Shown one piece after another: positions 17,370 through 25,554 of a stretch of DNA of 64,000 bases; the first letter of the stretch is position 1; each line of letters opens with the position of its first letter. The notes under the pieces are model-generated. The model had not been told where the DNA came from, did not search any database, and saw only the letters and a list, made by a program, of their open reading frames with translations. The stretch covers positions 7,232,001-7,296,000 of the forward strand of contig NZ_WOXS01000002.1 in assembly GCF_009852415.1 (NCBI RefSeq). The letters run 5' to 3'. The stretch is from Streptomyces sp. Tu 3180 (lineage in GTDB: Bacteria; Actinomycetota; Actinomycetes; Streptomycetales; Streptomycetaceae). The position numbers were made by a program, and so were the translations under genes.

Positions 17370-17945
17370 ATGAGCTACGACCCGCCGCGCCCGGCCGGTC
17401 GTCTGCTGCTCACCCCCGAGGACAAGGAGGCCCCGGAACGCACCCGCAGGCTGCGCCGGCTGGGACTGGGGGACCGCCCCGATCCCGCGCTGGACGCCTT
17501 CGCGCACGGCCTCGCCGAGCTCACGGGAGCGCCGTACGCCATGGTCAACTTCCTCGGCGAGGACGCGCAGTTCTTCGCGGGCCTGCACACCCCGGCCGTC
17601 GCACCGGTCGTACGCGGTGACGGCGCCGGCGCCCTGCTGGGCCGGGTGCTGCCCCGCGACCACGGCTTCTGCCCCCACGTGGTGGCCCGGCGCAAGGCGC
17701 TGGTCCTGGAGGACGTGAGCGACTACCCGCGGTTCGCGGGCAATCCGGTCGTGGACGAGTTCGGCATCCGCTCCTACCTGGGCGCACCGCTCGTCGACGG
17801 CACCGGCACGGTGCTCGGCACCGTCTCGGTCACCGACGTCCGGCCCAGGGCCTGGGGGCAGCCGGGGCTCGCGGCCATCAAGGAGCAGGCCGCGGACCTC
17901 GTCGTACGGCTGGAGCGAGGGGAGGACGACGGGCTGCCGCGGTGA
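17370..17945 (+). CDS. GAF-domain protein, probable fifth conservon gene
   Basis: A 191-aa protein with a single GAF domain (~residues 35-185): FAHGLAELTGAPYAMVNFL, a PRDHGFCPHVVARRKALVLED stretch, YLGAPLVDGTGTVLGTVSV. The FCPHV segment is similar to GAF proteins that precede phosphatase or kinase modules, but no effector domain is present. It lies 59 bp after cvnD on the same strand. Conservons often carry a cytochrome P450 as fifth gene; here the position is taken by a ligand-binding GAF protein, suggesting a redox or small-molecule input. Ligand unknown. Confidence 0.85.
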   Translation: MSYDPPRPAGRLLLTPEDKEAPERTRRLRRLGLGDRPDPALDAFAHGLAELTGAPYAMVNFLGEDAQFFAGLHTPAVAPVVRGDGAGALLGRVLPRDHGFCPHVVARRKALVLEDVSDYPRFAGNPVVDEFGIRSYLGAPLVDGTGTVLGTVSVTDVRPRAWGQPGLAAIKEQAADLVVRLERGEDDGLPR

Positions 17946-18126
17946 GGCCGGGCGGTGCGGCCGGACGGGTGACGGCGTGAAGGAAAGCTGTGGCCGCGCT
18001 TAAGAAAACCTCGATGGACCGGTGAGGGTGTTGTACGGCAGATTGCAGTGCGATTCCACTTCCCTTCCCGGACCGGGGCCCCTTCGGCATGCCCGGCTCC
18101 GGCACTCACCCTCAGGAGCCGTAGCG

Positions 18127-19155
18127 TTGAAGGCGCTGGTCAAGGAGAAGGCGGAGCCCGGGCTGTGGCTCGCGGACGTCCCGGAGCCCGCCGTCGGGCC
18201 CGGCGACGTGCTGATCAAGGTGCTGCGCACCGGTATCTGCGGCACCGACCTGCACATCCGGGCCTGGGACGGCTGGGCCCAGCAGGCGATCACCACCCCG
18301 CTGGTCGTCGGGCACGAGTTCGTCGGCGAGGTCGTCGAGACCGGCCGGGACGTCACCGACGTCAAGGCCGGTGACCGGGTCAGCGGCGAGGGGCACCTGG
18401 TGTGCGGCAAGTGCCGCAACTGCCAGGCCGGCCGCCGGCACCTGTGCCGGGCCACGGTCGGGCTCGGGGTCGGCCGCGACGGCGCCTTCGCCGAGTACGT
18501 CGTGCTTCCCGCGACCAACGTCTGGGTGCACCGCGTCCCCGTGGACCTCGACATCGCCGCCATCTTCGACCCGTTCGGCAACGCCGTGCACACCGCCCTG
18601 TCCTTCCCGCTCGTCGGCGAGGACGTCCTGATCACGGGGGCCGGCCCGATCGGCCTGATGGCCGCCGCGGTGGCCCGGCACGCCGGCGCGCGCAACGTCA
18701 TGATCACCGACGTCAGCGAGGAGCGCCTGGAACTCGCCCGCAAGATCGGCGCGACCCTGGCGCTGAACGTCGCCGAGTCGGCCATCGCCGACGGCCAGCA
18801 CGCCCTCGGCCTGCGCGAGGGCTTCGACATCGGCCTGGAGATGTCCGGCCGCCCCGAGGCCATGCGGGACATGATCGCCAACATGACGCACGGCGGCCGC
18901 ATCGCGATGCTCGGCCTGCCCGCCGAGGAGTTCCCGGTCGACTGGGCCCGGATCGTCACCTCGATGATCACGATCAAGGGCATCTACGGCCGTGAGATGT
19001 TCGAGACCTGGTACGCCATGTCGGTCCTGCTGGAGGGCGGCCTGGACCTCGCCCCGGTGATCACCGGCCGCTACGAGTACCGCGACTTCGAGGCCGCCTT
19101 CGAGGACGCGGCCAGCGGCAAGGGCGGCAAGGTCATCCTCGACTGGACCGTCTGA
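18127..19155 (+). CDS. tdh: L-threonine 3-dehydrogenase
   Basis: Oxidises L-threonine with NAD+ to 2-amino-3-oxobutyrate. A 342-aa zinc-dependent medium-chain dehydrogenase, matching the E. coli length (341). Catalytic zinc ligands include Cys38 in GICGTDLH and the GHEFVGE His-Glu pair. The structural zinc lobe is CGKCRNCQAGRRHLC (four Cys), and the NAD fold shows GAGPIGLMAA. The start is TTG at 18127, eight nt after AGGAG, because MKALVKEKAEPGLWL is the family's N-terminus; the open frame extends 105 nt further without a better start. It is followed 40 bp later by kbl, completing threonine to glycine plus acetyl-CoA. Confidence 0.96.
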   Translation: MKALVKEKAEPGLWLADVPEPAVGPGDVLIKVLRTGICGTDLHIRAWDGWAQQAITTPLVVGHEFVGEVVETGRDVTDVKAGDRVSGEGHLVCGKCRNCQAGRRHLCRATVGLGVGRDGAFAEYVVLPATNVWVHRVPVDLDIAAIFDPFGNAVHTALSFPLVGEDVLITGAGPIGLMAAAVARHAGARNVMITDVSEERLELARKIGATLALNVAESAIADGQHALGLREGFDIGLEMSGRPEAMRDMIANMTHGGRIAMLGLPAEEFPVDWARIVTSMITIKGIYGREMFETWYAMSVLLEGGLDLAPVITGRYEYRDFEAAFEDAASGKGGKVILDWTV

Positions 19156-19195
19156 CCCCTCCACCTCATCCGCGAGCACCTTCAGGGAGCCTCCC

Positions 19196-20395
19196 ATGTT
19201 CGACTCCGTGCGCGACGACCTGCGCGCCACCCTCGACGAGATCCGCGCCGCCGGCCTGCACAAGCCCGAGCGCGTCATCGACACCCCGCAGTCCGCCACC
19301 GTGAACGTCACCGCCGGCGGCCGTCCCGGCGAGGTCCTCAACTTCTGCGCCAACAACTACCTCGGCCTCGCCGACCACCCCGAGGTCGTCGCCGCCGCCC
19401 ACGAGGCACTGGACCGCTGGGGCTACGGCATGGCGTCCGTCCGCTTCATCTGCGGCACGCAGGAGGTGCACAAGGAGCTGGAGGCGCGGCTGTCGGCGTT
19501 CCTCGGCCAGGAGGACACGATCCTGTACTCCTCCTGCTTCGACGCCAACGGCGGCGTGTTCGAGACGCTGCTCGGTCCCGAGGACGCGGTGATCTCCGAC
19601 GCCCTGAACCACGCGTCGATCATCGACGGCATCCGGCTCTCCAAGGCCCGCCGCTTCCGCTACGCCAACCGCGACCTGGCGGACCTGGAGCGGCAGCTGA
19701 AGGAGGCCGCCGGGGGCGGCGCGCGGCGCATCCTCGTCGTCACCGACGGCGTCTTCTCCATGGACGGCTACGTCGCCCCGCTGCGCGAGATCTGCGACCT
19801 CGCCGACCGCCACGGCGCCATGGTCATGGTCGACGACTCGCACGCCGTCGGCTTCGTCGGCCCCGGCGGACGCGGCACGCCCGAGCTGCACGGCGTCATG
19901 GACCGCGTCGACATCATCACCGGCACCCTGGGCAAGGCGCTGGGCGGGGCCTCCGGCGGCTACGTCGCCGCCCGCGCGGAGATCGTCGCCCTGCTGCGCC
20001 AGCGCTCCCGCCCGTACCTGTTCTCGAACACCCTGGCCCCGGTGATCGCCGCCGCCTCCCTGAAGGTCCTCGACCTGCTGGAGTCGGCCGACGACCTGCG
20101 CGTCCGGCTCGCCGAGAACACGGCGCTGTTCCGCCGCCGGATGACCGAGGAGGGCTTCGACGTCCTCCCCGGCGACCACGCCATCGCCCCGGTGATGATC
20201 GGTGACGCGGCCCGCGCCGGACGCCTGGCGGAGCTGCTGCTGGAGCGCGGCGTGTACGTGATCGGCTTCTCCTACCCCGTGGTGCCGCAGGGCCAGGCCC
20301 GGATCCGCGTCCAGCTGTCCGCCGCGCACTCCACCGAGGACGTGAACCGCGCGGTGGACGCCTTCGTGGCGGCGCGGGCGGAGCTCGACGCCTGA
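19196..20395 (+). CDS. kbl: Glycine C-acetyltransferase (2-amino-3-ketobutyrate CoA ligase)
   Basis: A 399-aa PLP enzyme of the alpha-oxoamine synthase family. It cleaves 2-amino-3-oxobutyrate with CoA to glycine and acetyl-CoA. Landmarks are FCANNYLGLADHPEV, the VTDGVFSMDGYVAPL strand, VDDSHAVGFVG with the PLP-ring Asp, and GTLGKALGGASGGY with Lys247 as Schiff base. CAGGGAGCCTCCC precedes the ATG. It forms an operon with tdh, which prevents loss of the unstable intermediate. The LysR-family gene 36 bp downstream has its own leaderless promoter. Confidence 0.96.
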   Translation: MFDSVRDDLRATLDEIRAAGLHKPERVIDTPQSATVNVTAGGRPGEVLNFCANNYLGLADHPEVVAAAHEALDRWGYGMASVRFICGTQEVHKELEARLSAFLGQEDTILYSSCFDANGGVFETLLGPEDAVISDALNHASIIDGIRLSKARRFRYANRDLADLERQLKEAAGGGARRILVVTDGVFSMDGYVAPLREICDLADRHGAMVMVDDSHAVGFVGPGGRGTPELHGVMDRVDIITGTLGKALGGASGGYVAARAEIVALLRQRSRPYLFSNTLAPVIAAASLKVLDLLESADDLRVRLAENTALFRRRMTEEGFDVLPGDHAIAPVMIGDAARAGRLAELLLERGVYVIGFSYPVVPQGQARIRVQLSAAHSTEDVNRAVDAFVAARAELDA

Positions 20396-20418
20396 GCGGA
20401 GCGCACCGCTGCATTTGA

Positions 20419-20431
20419 GACAATCGCTCCC
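20419..20431 (+). promoter_or_regulatory. -10 box of a leaderless LysR-gene transcript
   Basis: GACAAT (20419-20424) ends 7 nt before the ATG at 20432 and no ribosome site is present, which suggests transcription starts at the initiation codon. Confidence 0.45.
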
Positions 20432-21334
20432 ATGATCGAGGCGCGGCGGCTCCACATCCTCCGTGCGGTGGCCGACCACCGCACGGTCACGGCGGCTGCC
20501 GCCGCGCTGTACCTGACCCCCTCGGCCGTCTCCCAGCAGCTCACCGCGCTGGAGCAGGAGACGGGCCACCGGCTCGTGGAGCGCGGCGCCAAGGGGGTAC
20601 GGCTCACTCCGGCCGGCGAGATCCTGCTCAGCCACACCAACGCGGTCCTCGCCCAGCTGGAGCGGGCCGAGGCGGAACTCGCGGCGTACGGTTCGGGCGA
20701 GGCGGGCACCGTCACGGTCGCCGCCTTCGCGACCGGTATCGCCGAGGTCGTCGCGCCCGCGGTGGCCCGTCTCGCCGGGTCCGCGCCCGGCATCCGCATC
20801 CGGGTCCAGGACGCCGAGGGCGACGCCAGCCTGCCGATGGTGCTGGACCGGCAGGTCGACGTCGCCGTGGCGGTCGAGTACCGCGGAGCACCGCCCGCCG
20901 ACGACCCCCGGCTCACCCACGTACCGCTGTACGCCGAGCCGTTCGACGCGGTCGTCCCCGTCACCCACCGGCTGGCCGGCTGTGCCGAGGTGCCGCTCGC
21001 CGAGCTGGCCAAGGACCCGTGGATCGGCCCCTACCCCGGCAATCCCTGCCATGACGTGGTCGTCCTGGCCTGCGAGAACGCCGGTTTCCAGCCCCTCCTG
21101 GAGCACTCCTCGGACGACTTCCGCGCGGTGGTCGCCCTCGCTTCGGCGGGCGTGGGCGTCGCGCTGGTGCCCCGTTCCGCGCTGCGCGGCATGGATCTCG
21201 CGGGCGTCGTCGTCCGCCCGGTGGACGGTGTGGCGCCGACCCGCCGGGTCTTCGCCGCCGTGCGCCGGGGCGCCGAGGAGCACCCGCTGATCCGGCCGGT
21301 GCTGGACGCGCTCCGCGCGGCGGCGGAGGCGTAG
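20432..21334 (+). CDS. LysR-family transcriptional regulator
   Basis: A 300-aa LysR regulator. The N-terminal winged HTH spans residues 1-60 (RRLHILRAVADHRTVTAAAA, YLTPSAVSQQLTALEQETG) and the C-terminal substrate-binding domain of two Rossmann-like lobes runs from ~90 (GTVTVAAFATGIAEVV). It lies 36 bp after kbl on the same strand. It may control tdh-kbl or an unlinked amino-acid gene. LysR genes are more often divergent from their target, so this link is weak. Confidence 0.92.
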   Translation: MIEARRLHILRAVADHRTVTAAAAALYLTPSAVSQQLTALEQETGHRLVERGAKGVRLTPAGEILLSHTNAVLAQLERAEAELAAYGSGEAGTVTVAAFATGIAEVVAPAVARLAGSAPGIRIRVQDAEGDASLPMVLDRQVDVAVAVEYRGAPPADDPRLTHVPLYAEPFDAVVPVTHRLAGCAEVPLAELAKDPWIGPYPGNPCHDVVVLACENAGFQPLLEHSSDDFRAVVALASAGVGVALVPRSALRGMDLAGVVVRPVDGVAPTRRVFAAVRRGAEEHPLIRPVLDALRAAAEA

Positions 21335-21619
21335 GGAACGGCCACCGTCCGCGGACGGCCAGGGCCGTCATGCGCGTGACGACGGTCCTTCCGGACCCGG
21401 CCGTTCCGGCCCGTCGGGCCCTCCCCTTTTTCCGCCCCCGGGCCCGGCGACGCTCGCCGGCCGCTTCCGTGCCCGGGGCGTCCGCACCGCCGTGGGCGGA
21501 CCGCACGTCACCCGCCATGTCGTCCGCCGACCCGGGGGAGTGACGGGGCGTCGGACGGGGAGCGGCCGTCGCCGCCTCCGCCGCCGGTGGCGGAGACCAC
21601 GCCCCTTCGTCTCTGATTC
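21335..21619. other. Intergenic, no gene seen
   Basis: GC-rich spacer. The only structure noted is the short palindrome CCGTCCGCGGACGG soon after the LysR stop, which may help terminate transcription. Confidence 0.5.
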
Positions 21620-21632
21620 GGGATAGCATCCC
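21620..21632. promoter_or_regulatory. Palindromic operator over the -10 box of the XRE-cupin gene
   Basis: GGGATAGCATCCC is a perfect 5-bp inverted repeat with a 3-nt centre. It covers TAGCAT (21624-21629), a -10 box 7 nt before the ATG at 21637. With no ribosome site, the gene is probably leaderless, and the repeat is well placed for autorepression. Confidence 0.4.
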
Positions 21633-21636
21633 ACAT

Positions 21637-22221
21637 ATGAAACATGACGAAGCCGGGACGGTTCCGGACCCCGTCGACGTCCGGCTCGGCGCGCGACTGG
21701 CCGAACTCAGGGGCGAACACGGCTGGTCCCTCGGAGAGCTCGCGGAGCGCAGCGGGATCAGCCGGTCCACCCTGTCCCGGGCCGAGCGGGCGGAGACCAG
21801 CCCCACCGCCTCCCTCCTGAACCGCCTGTGCGCCGTCTACGGACGGACCATGTCCCAACTGCTCAGCGAGGTCGAGGCGGAGCCCCAGCCGGTGGTGCGG
21901 GCCGCCGATCAGCCGGTGTGGGAGGACCGCGCCTCCGGCTTCGTCCGCCGGTCCGTCTCCCCGCCGCACGGCGGGCTGCGCGGCGAGCTCGTCGAGGGGC
22001 GGCTCGTCGCCGGCGCGGACCTCGCCTACGACCGGCCGCCCGTGCCCGGCCTGGAACAGCACATCTGGGTCCTGGACGGAGCCCTCGCCGTGACGGCCGA
22101 GGACGTCGAGCACCACCTCGCCGGCGGCGACTGCCTCAGACTGCGCGTCTGGGGACCCACCCGGTTCCGCTGCCCCGGGCCCGCAGACGTGCGCTACGTC
22201 CTGGCGGTGGTGCGGCCGTGA
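21637..22221 (+). CDS. XRE-family regulator with C-terminal cupin domain
   Basis: A 194-aa protein of the same HTH-cupin build as the one at 1888-2511 but only distantly similar. The HTH is at ~10-65 (RLAELRGEHGWSLGELAERS, RSTLSRAERAETSPTASLL) and the cupin at ~110-190 (EQHIWVLDGALAVTAEDVEH, GGDCLRLRVWGP). Its stop overlaps the GTG of the following acetyltransferase (GTGA), so the two are co-translated. That arrangement, seen often in actinobacteria, suggests the regulator and GNAT enzyme respond to the same small molecule. Confidence 0.92.
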   Translation: MKHDEAGTVPDPVDVRLGARLAELRGEHGWSLGELAERSGISRSTLSRAERAETSPTASLLNRLCAVYGRTMSQLLSEVEAEPQPVVRAADQPVWEDRASGFVRRSVSPPHGGLRGELVEGRLVAGADLAYDRPPVPGLEQHIWVLDGALAVTAEDVEHHLAGGDCLRLRVWGPTRFRCPGPADVRYVLAVVRP

Positions 22222-22763
22222 ACATCACTCGCCCGGACGGGACCCGACTGCTCGCGCAGGCAGGCGAGTTGGCCGACCTGCTGGCCGACGCCGTGGACGG
22301 CGGAGCCTCCGTCGGCTTCCTCGCCCCGCTCGACCGCGCGCAGGCCGTCGCGTGGTGGCGGGAGCGGTCCGTCGCCGTCGCCGAGGGCCGGCTCGTGGTG
22401 TGGGTGGCGCACGAGGAGCCGGGCCGGGTGCTGGGCACGGTGAGCCTCGCCCTGCCCGACAGGCCCAACAGCCGCCACCGCGCCGAACTGGTGAAGCTGA
22501 TGGTGCACCGCACGGCCCGCGGCCGGGGGCTCGGCCGCAGGCTGCTGACCGTCGCGGAGGAGGAGGCCGCCGCGCGGGGCCTCACCCTGCTGCACCTGGA
22601 CACCGAGACCGGCAGCCCCGCCGAGCGCCTCTACCGCTCGGCCGGCTGGACCCCCGTCGGCGCGATCCCCGACTACGCGGCGGACCCGGGCGGGACGCTG
22701 CGGCCGACGACGGTCTACTACAAGCGCCTGGGGGCGGGCGCGGTGCCCCCTCCCGCCAGGTGA
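22218..22763 (+). CDS. GNAT-family N-acetyltransferase
   Basis: A 181-aa GNAT enzyme. The acetyl-CoA-binding motif is VKLMVHRTARGRGLGRRLL (R/QxxGxG/A pattern RGRGLG), followed by the LLHLDTETGSPAERLYRSAGW helix and strand typical of this fold. The start is the GTG overlapping the upstream regulator stop by 4 bp. Substrate unknown; small amines or a toxic metabolite are the usual guesses for a regulator-coupled GNAT. Confidence 0.92.
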   Translation: MNITRPDGTRLLAQAGELADLLADAVDGGASVGFLAPLDRAQAVAWWRERSVAVAEGRLVVWVAHEEPGRVLGTVSLALPDRPNSRHRAELVKLMVHRTARGRGLGRRLLTVAEEEAAARGLTLLHLDTETGSPAERLYRSAGWTPVGAIPDYAADPGGTLRPTTVYYKRLGAGAVPPPAR

Positions 22764-22831
22764 TCGTCGGTCAGCGGCGGAGCCACGGCCACCGGGACCC
22801 GCCCGCCGGCACCGGTGTCAGTGGCGGCCGC

Positions 22832-22844
22832 TACGGTCCCTGCC
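22832..22844 (+). promoter_or_regulatory. -10 box of a leaderless transcript
   Basis: TACGGT (22832-22837) lies 7 nt before the ATG at 22845, with no ribosome-binding sequence between. Confidence 0.4.
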
Positions 22845-23204
22845 ATGCCCGATGCCGAAGACGTACGACGGATCGCCCTGTCCCTGCCGGACACGACGGA
22901 GAAGGTCGCCTGGAGCATGCCCACGTTCCGGGTGGCGGGGAAGATGTTCGCCACCCTGCCCGAGGACGAGACCTCCCTCGCGGTGCGCTGCCCGAAGGAG
23001 GAGCGCGACGAACTGGCCCTCGCCGAGCCGGAGAAGTTCTGGATCGCCGGCCACGAGGCGCAGTTCGCCTGGGTCAGGGTCCGCCTCGCGGCCCTGGAGG
23101 ACGAGGCCGAACTGCGCGACATCCTCGCCGACTCCTGGCGCCAGGCGGCCCCGCCGCGCCTGCTGGAGGCGCACCCCCGGCTGGGTCTCCCGCCCGCGGA
23201 CTGA
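22845..23204 (+). CDS. MmcQ/YjbR-family protein
   Basis: A 119-aa protein of the YjbR fold: DVRRIALSLPDTTEKVAWSMPTF in two parts at the start, FRVAGKMFATL, then LAVRCPKEERDEL. Family members have a double-wing DNA-binding-like structure, but function is unproven. I chose the ATG at 22845 because family proteins begin at the DAEDVRR helix; an in-frame GTG at 22815 would add ten residues. A probable leaderless gene. The 230 bp that follow (23205-23434) show no gene. Confidence 0.88.
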   Translation: MPDAEDVRRIALSLPDTTEKVAWSMPTFRVAGKMFATLPEDETSLAVRCPKEERDELALAEPEKFWIAGHEAQFAWVRVRLAALEDEAELRDILADSWRQAAPPRLLEAHPRLGLPPAD

Positions 23205-23434
23205 GAGTCCCGGGGCGTTGTCAGTGCCCCGTGGCATGATCCGGGACCGTGCGCGGCGGCCGGGGCAGGAGGGGGGCTCCGGCCGTCGTGGCGGACGGGT
23301 GGGCGGTGAGGCGCGTACGCGGGGATGACGGCACCACAGCCGTCGGGAAGGCGCCCGGTGGCGGGGGAGACGCCGCGCACGACGCGGTGGAACCCGGCGG
23401 TGACGGCGTGACGGGCGCGGGGAGCGCGACCGCC

Positions 23435-24358
23435 TCACGCCCCCACCGGCACCGCCCCGCCCGCGCCCAGGAACCCCCCGATGCGCCCCCGCAGCGACCG
23501 CGCGTCGAGGCCGTGCGCGGCGACGTGCTCCTCGATCCGCCCGTACCGCCGCAGCTCGGCCCGGCCCACGCCCAGCCCCAGCACCCGGTGCGGCACGTCG
23601 GCGAGCGCGTCGTTCGCCGCCGCCGTCGACGTGCCCGCCAGGTACGGTTCGACGAGGACGACGTCCGTCCCGGCCGACCCGGTGGCGCGGCGCAGACCGG
23701 CCGCGTCGAAGGGGCGGACGGTGGTGGCGTACAGGACGGTGACGTCGAGGCCCTCCGTGGCGTGGAGCACCGCGTCCAGCACCGGACCGACGGCGACCAC
23801 GACACCGGAGCGCCCCTCGCGGACGGTGCGGAACCCTTCCCCGGCCACGGGCAGCGCCCGCGCGTTGGACTGCACGGACAGCCGCACGTACACCTTGTCG
23901 TCGCCGGCGGCCACCGCGTGCCGCAGCAGCGCCTCGGCCTCGTCCGGATGCCCCGGCACGTGCACGGTCCAGCCGTCCAGGGTGTCCAGCAGCGCCACGT
24001 CACCCGGGGCCATGTGCGTGTACCCGCCGGCCGGCCAGTCGAAGGAGGCGGCGGCGCTCACCAGCACCGCGCCCGCGCCCTGGTGCCCGAGGTCCAGTTT
24101 GACCTGCTCGAAGGGCCGCTCGACGAGGAAGCTCGCGAAGGTGTGCACGACGGGCCGCAGCCCGGTCAGCGCCATCCCCGCGGCCGCCCCCACCAGGAGC
24201 TGCTCCCGGATGCCGACGTTGACCACCCGGTCCGGGTGCCGGCGCAGGGCCTCGGTGAAGCCGTCCCTGCCGATCTCGGCGAGGACGACCGCGACCCGCG
24301 GATCCTCGTCGAGCAGCCGGGTGACGGCGGGGGCGAAACGGTCACGCATGGTGTCCAC
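23435..24358 (-). CDS. Transketolase, C-terminal subunit (split form)
   Basis: A 307-aa protein carrying the pyrimidine-binding and C-terminal domains of transketolase: VVLAEIGRDGF, GIREQLLVGAAAGMAL with the cofactor-activating Glu in IREQ, FASFLVERPFEQVK. It works with the N-terminal subunit encoded just upstream (52-bp gap). I start it at the GTG at 24358, seven nt after AAAGGAAC. The frame is open to a TTG at 24388 that lacks a ribosome site. A split transketolase outside the main pentose-phosphate cluster suggests a dedicated sugar or ketose reaction. The real donor and acceptor cannot be read from sequence. Confidence 0.92.
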   Translation of the reverse strand: MDTMRDRFAPAVTRLLDEDPRVAVVLAEIGRDGFTEALRRHPDRVVNVGIREQLLVGAAAGMALTGLRPVVHTFASFLVERPFEQVKLDLGHQGAGAVLVSAAASFDWPAGGYTHMAPGDVALLDTLDGWTVHVPGHPDEAEALLRHAVAAGDDKVYVRLSVQSNARALPVAGEGFRTVREGRSGVVVAVGPVLDAVLHATEGLDVTVLYATTVRPFDAAGLRRATGSAGTDVVLVEPYLAGTSTAAANDALADVPHRVLGLGVGRAELRRYGRIEEHVAAHGLDARSLRGRIGGFLGAGGAVPVGA

Positions 24359-24410
24359 GGAATCGTTCCTTTCCACGATCCGGACCAACAGGAGGAAGAC
24401 GCGGGGGTGT

Positions 24411-25118
24411 TCAGGCGTTCTTGGGTTCGACCCGGGCCACGACCACGTGCGGCCGGCCCGGATGCGGTGCGGTGAACGCGGTGTGCAGCGCCTCGTGGTC
24501 CCGGCCGTCGGCCGTGAGCGCGGACCAGCCCGCCGCCTCGAAGCGGGCGGCGATCCCGCCGGGCCGGGCGTGGCTGGCGGAGGAGTTGTCGACGACCACG
24601 GTGTGCAGCCGTTCCAGACCGGCGGGCCCGGCGAAGGCGATCGCCTCGTGGTTGCTCCCCTCGTCCAGCTCGGCGTCCCCGATCAGCACCCACACCCGCG
24701 GCTCGTCCAGTCCCTGCGCGCGCAGCCCCAGCGCCGTGCCGACCGCGATCGGCAGCCCGTGCCCCAGTGACCCGCTGCCGATCTCGGCGCCCGGTACCAG
24801 GAGGCGGTCGGGGTGGTGGCCCAGCGGCGAGTCGTACGAGCCGAAACCGGGCAGCCAGTCCACGGGCAGGAACCCCTTGGCGGCCAGCACGGCGTAGTAC
24901 GCCATCGGCCCGTGGCCCTTCGACAGCAGGAACCGGTCCCGCCCGGGGTCGTCCATCCGCTCCGGCCCGACCCGCAGCACCCGGTCGTAGAGCACCCACA
25001 GCACGTCCAGCGTGGACGTCGCGGCCGGGCCGTGCTTCTCGTCGCCGGTCATCAGCCCCATCAGCGCCGGCAGGTCCGTGTATCCGTACGTACGCGTGTG
25101 TTCCCCGGTGATCGTCAT
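24411..25118 (-). CDS. Transketolase, N-terminal (ThDP-binding) subunit
   Basis: A 235-aa protein with the ThDP pyrophosphate-binding domain: DRFLLSKGHGPMAYYAVLA near residue 67, GSGSLGHGLPIAVGTALG, and the metal/ThDP motif LIGDAELDEGSNHEA (GDxxxxEGxN). The start is the ATG at 25118. It follows a -10-like box by 6 nt and has no ribosome site, so it may be leaderless. The TTG five codons upstream is not favoured. Together with the next gene it makes a complete transketolase of ~540 residues. Control is probably by a MerR-family activator at the operator just upstream. Confidence 0.92.
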   Translation of the reverse strand: MTITGEHTRTYGYTDLPALMGLMTGDEKHGPAATSTLDVLWVLYDRVLRVGPERMDDPGRDRFLLSKGHGPMAYYAVLAAKGFLPVDWLPGFGSYDSPLGHHPDRLLVPGAEIGSGSLGHGLPIAVGTALGLRAQGLDEPRVWVLIGDAELDEGSNHEAIAFAGPAGLERLHTVVVDNSSASHARPGGIAARFEAAGWSALTADGRDHEALHTAFTAPHPGRPHVVVARVEPKNA

Positions 25119-25124
25119 ACGGCG

Positions 25125-25155
25125 ATCGTGCAACCTCGACCAAACTTGAGGTCAA
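25125..25155 (-). promoter_or_regulatory. MerR/SoxR-type promoter of the transketolase pair
   Basis: On the minus strand TTGACC (25155-25150), a 19-bp spacer and CACGAT (25130-25125). Within it is the 18-bp imperfect dyad CCTCAAG-TTTG-GTCGAGG (25151-25134). An over-long 19-bp spacer carrying a dyad is the hallmark of MerR-family activated promoters, and CCTCAA(N6)TYGAGG is close to the SoxR/NmlR half-site pattern. No MerR gene lies next to it. Confidence 0.6.
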
Positions 25156-25211
25156 GCCCCGCCCGGCACCGGCCCCGGTAAACGGATGCGCGATCACCAC
25201 TCCGAGTGCGG

Positions 25212-25217
25212 TATGGT
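25212..25217 (+). promoter_or_regulatory. Probable -10 box of tRNA-Pro copy 1
   Basis: TATGGT, 45 bp before the tRNA; no clear -35. Confidence 0.35.
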
Positions 25218-25262
25218 TTCCGTGCACGTTCGGCCGGGGGAATCCCCAGGTCAGGCGGGCAA

Positions 25263-25336
<74 letters not shown>

Positions 25337-25354
25337 CTGTGCTTTTGGCATGTC

Positions 25355-25389
25355 GGAGGCCGTTCTCCCACTCGTGGAGGGCGGCCTTC
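25355..25389 (+). terminator. Probable terminator after tRNA-Pro copy 1
   Basis: GGAGGCCGTTCTCC pairs with GGAGGGCGGCCTTC (one mismatch, two G-T pairs) around a 7-nt loop. Confidence 0.55.
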
Positions 25390-25554
25390 AGCGCGTCCGG
25401 GGCCGGGGAGGCCGAGGCCGCGCCGATCGGGTGGGCGGCCCGGTGCCCGTCCGGCAGGGGGCTTTCGTGACCGGGCGCCCCGGGGAGGCGCCCGGTAGCG
25501 TGGGGCCGAGGGGAGACGAGACGAACCGTCGGCGGAAGCGAAGGACGGACTTCT

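Noticed and set aside
18000..18126. Glycine or threonine riboswitch ahead of tdh-kbl
   Set aside because: None of the conserved glycine-riboswitch cores (such as the GGAGAG...CTGAA pattern) is present in the ~180-bp leader.
25125..25155. Naming the regulator of the transketolase promoter as SoxR
   Set aside because: The dyad fits SoxR-like boxes but differs at two positions, and NmlR/AdhR-type MerR proteins use similar sites. Only the MerR class is claimed.
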